The notes under the pieces were generated by a model. That model searched no databases. It worked only from the letters and a program-made list of their open reading frames with translations, and was not told the origin of the DNA. A stretch of 16,008 nt of DNA from Flavobacteriaceae bacterium (GTDB taxonomy: Bacteria > Bacteroidota > Bacteroidia > Flavobacteriales > Flavobacteriaceae), in contig JAIEMH010000110.1 in the NCBI GenBank assembly GCA_019752245.1, positions 1-16,008 of the forward strand. Direction: 5' to 3'. The translations under genes were made by a program, and so were the position numbers. Below are positions 14,431-16,008 of this stretch, one piece after another (position 1 is the stretch's first letter; every line of letters begins with the position of its first letter).

Positions 14431-14438
14431 TAATTTAG
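14431..14438 (+). promoter_or_regulatory. Candidate -7 promoter element for cas1-cas2
   Basis: TAATTTAG fits TAnnTTTG at five of six fixed positions and is followed by C. It has the same 19-nt spacing from the palindrome as the lipoprotein promoter, and it lies 20 nt before ATG 14459, which supports that start over the ATG at 14420. Confidence 0.45.
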
Positions 14439-14458
14439 CATATAAAACTGAATTTATT

Positions 14459-15343
14459 ATGCTGAAAAAGACCATTTTACTTGAAAACAAAGCTTCATTA
14501 ATAGCTAAAAATCTTCAATTAGTTGTTAAATCAGAAATTCGTGAAAGCTCCATTCCTATAGAGGATATTGGGTTTTTAGTACTTGATAATCCTGAAATTT
14601 ATTTAAGTATTCCTGCAATGAATTTGCTTATCGAAAATAACACTTCTGTTATTGTTTGCAATTCCAATCATTTGCCAAACGGCATGTTTTTAAACCTCAA
14701 CAGTCATCATATTCAACAAGAAATTTTTAAAAATCAAATTGATGCAAGTATTCCATTAAAAAAACAATTGTGGCAACAAACTATTGTTGAGAAAATTACT
14801 AATCAAGGAATTTTGTTAGAAAAGATCACTGCAAGCAAAAACAGTTTTGACTTTTTAGCAAGTAAAGTTTTGAGTGGTGATAGTTCGAATATGGAAGGCG
14901 TTGCGGCAAGTCAGTACTGGAAATCATTTTTTGAAGTTAAATTTAAACGAGAACGCTTTGGCGAATATCCAAATAATTTTTTGAATTATGGTTATGCCAT
15001 TTTGCGAGCTGCAACTGCAAGGGCATTGTCTGGAAGTGGTTTACTTAACACATTAGGTATTCATCATAAAAGTAAGTACAATGCTTTTGCATTGGCAGAT
15101 GATATTATGGAACCTTTTAGACCTATTGTAGATGAGAAAGTTTTTGAAATACTGCAAAATTATGATGAACAGGAATTGACTACTTTACTGAAATCGGAAT
15201 TATTACAAATTCTTACAAGAACTGTTTACTTTAAGGACGAGAAAAGTCCGTTGATGGTTGCCTTGCAAAAAACTGCAAGTTCCTTGCAGCAATGTTATAC
15301 TGGCGACAGGAAGAAGATTAAATATCCAAAATTATGGAACTAA
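14459..15343 (+). CDS. cas1: CRISPR-associated endonuclease Cas1 (type II-like)
   Basis: Cas1 is the integrase subunit that, with Cas2, inserts new spacers into a CRISPR array. With the ATG at 14459 the protein has 294 residues (MLKKTILLENKASLIAKNLQ), the usual length and start for type II. The N-terminal beta domain (1 to about 85) is followed by the helical catalytic domain with GDSSNMEGVAASQYW (metal Glu146), LNYGYAILRAATARAL (175-190), GIHHKSKYNAFALADDIMEP (His202/203, Asp215, Glu218) and FRP. All catalytic residues are present. An upstream ATG at 14420 would add 13 residues that lack family similarity and overlap the promoter. cas2 overlaps its 3' end. No cas9 lies directly upstream, where type II-C loci normally have it. 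Confidence 0.95.
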   Translation: MLKKTILLENKASLIAKNLQLVVKSEIRESSIPIEDIGFLVLDNPEIYLSIPAMNLLIENNTSVIVCNSNHLPNGMFLNLNSHHIQQEIFKNQIDASIPLKKQLWQQTIVEKITNQGILLEKITASKNSFDFLASKVLSGDSSNMEGVAASQYWKSFFEVKFKRERFGEYPNNFLNYGYAILRAATARALSGSGLLNTLGIHHKSKYNAFALADDIMEPFRPIVDEKVFEILQNYDEQELTTLLKSELLQILTRTVYFKDEKSPLMVALQKTASSLQQCYTGDRKKIKYPKLWN

Positions 15344-15663
15344 ACGGATACCGAATTATGTGGCTATTTGTATTTTTTGACTTACCGACAGAAACTAAAA
15401 AGGATCGCAAAAATGCCTCTGGATTTAGAAACAATTTACTAAAAGATGGTTTTAGCATGATGCAATACTCTGTATACGTCCGCCATTGTGCTAGTAGCGA
15501 GAGTGCCGATGTGCACGAGAAAAGGATTAATAGACTTTTACCGCCGATGGGAAAAGTAAGTGTTTTGCGAATAACGGATAAACAATTTGGGAATATCTTG
15601 AATTTTTGGGGTAAAGCTGAAGTACCAAAAGCACCGCAACCTACTCAATTGGAATTGTTTTAA
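15334..15663 (+). CDS. cas2: CRISPR-associated endoribonuclease/adaptation protein Cas2 (type II-like)
   Basis: Cas2 is the dimeric scaffold of the Cas1-Cas2 spacer integration complex. The 109-residue protein has the ferredoxin-like start RIMWLFVFFDLPTETKKDRK with the conserved Asp16, then LLKDGFSMMQYSVYVRHCAS, the LPPMGKVSVLRITDKQFGNI strand-loop and the LELF tail common in type II Cas2. The start at 15334 overlaps cas1 by 10 nt, a sign of translational coupling; an internal ATG at 15358 is the alternative. The TAA stop overlaps the stop of the converging transposase gene. Confidence 0.94.
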   Translation: MELNGYRIMWLFVFFDLPTETKKDRKNASGFRNNLLKDGFSMMQYSVYVRHCASSESADVHEKRINRLLPPMGKVSVLRITDKQFGNILNFWGKAEVPKAPQPTQLELF

Positions 15664-16008
15664 GCCTTACTATGAAATTTATCTTGAAACCATTTTTGAG
15701 GATTGTTATCAATATAATTAGAAATTCTTAAGTAGGCTAATTCGCTTCTAATAATGTGGTCATGAAAAGAACGATGCCATTCGAAACTGTCAAAACCAGC
15801 TTTGTGAATTGAAGACGATGATGTTGTTTTCATAGCACCCATAAGGCTAGAAAGTGATTTGATTTTAATTTCTTGACCCTTTACTTTTTGACTATCAATT
15901 TCTAAAATTAAATGAAAATGATTGGGCATAAGGCAATAAGCAAGGATTTCGCAATGGGGCTTTAATTCTTTTTGAATCTTGTTGAGAAAATGATTGTAGT
16001 TGGCATCA
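15660..16008 (-). CDS. REP-associated tyrosine transposase (RAYT, IS200-like), C-terminal part cut by window edge
   Basis: The frame runs off the right edge; the visible part reads DANYNHFLNKIQKELKPHCE, ILAYCLMPNHFHLILEIDSQ, then SLSSLMGAMKTTSSSSIHKA and WHRSFHDHIIRSELAYLRIS, followed by NYIDNNPQKWF. MPNHFHLIL is the HUH-type metal-binding motif of the Y1 transposase family, and the tyrosine of YIDNNP is the likely catalytic residue. These proteins are single-copy, domesticated relatives of IS200 transposases that act on short palindromic REP sequences. The stop codon lies within the cas2 stop (shared TTAA), so the gene converges on the cas operon with no spacer. The true start is beyond 16008. 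Confidence 0.9.
   Translation of the reverse strand, partial: DANYNHFLNKIQKELKPHCEILAYCLMPNHFHLILEIDSQKVKGQEIKIKSLSSLMGAMKTTSSSSIHKAGFDSFEWHRSFHDHIIRSELAYLRISNYIDNNPQKWFQDKFHSKA

Noticed and set aside
14420..14458. ATG 14420 as the cas1 start
   Set aside because: The added 13 residues overlap the -7-like element and precede the standard MLKKT start of type II Cas1 proteins.
15664..16008. Region after cas2 as the leader and array
   Set aside because: It is occupied by the transposase coding frame and shows no repeated units.

Overview
This window looks like a chromosome segment from a member of the Flavobacteriaceae, probably Flavobacterium. The DNA is very AT-rich. Most genes lack a Shine-Dalgarno sequence, and several promoters match the Bacteroidetes -7 consensus TAnnTTTG. 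The gene content also fits: a fused MurF-alanine racemase, a HopJ-family protein, an LpxH-type UDP-diacylglucosamine hydrolase and a DUF6266-like protein.

Positions 1-11,340 are ordinary core genome. In order they hold the 5' part of asd, mscL, the tdk/murF-alr operon (all minus strand), then a plus-strand run: an acidic conserved protein, rsmI, a HopJ-family gene, recJ, a peptidoglycan-binding-domain protein and an MFS transporter. Convergent to these on the minus strand are lpxH, queD and a 57-residue membrane protein. The clear anomaly here is rsmI. It is broken by an internal frameshifting deletion of about 85 nt that removes the conserved SDAGTP region.

A tRNA-Ala(GGC) gene at 11,454 marks the change to an accessory-looking region. 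After it come a decayed 3' tRNA-like fragment, a strong terminator, a small lipoprotein gene, a secreted endonuclease/exonuclease/phosphatase-type nuclease and a 437-bp gene-free stretch ending in an 11-bp-period AT-rich tandem repeat. Next are a DUF6266-like gene with a near-perfect Shine-Dalgarno (unusual for this phylum) and a type II-like cas1-cas2 pair. No cas9 and no CRISPR array are visible. A partial REP-associated (RAYT/IS200-like) transposase abuts the cas2 stop codon.

The most interesting signal is a 20-bp palindrome with core TTACGG-TTTM-CCGTAA. It occurs upstream of both the lipoprotein gene and cas1, in the same orientation and exactly 19 nt from a -7-like octamer in each case. 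This suggests that the CRISPR adaptation genes share an operator with an outside gene. The regulator is not identifiable from the sequence.
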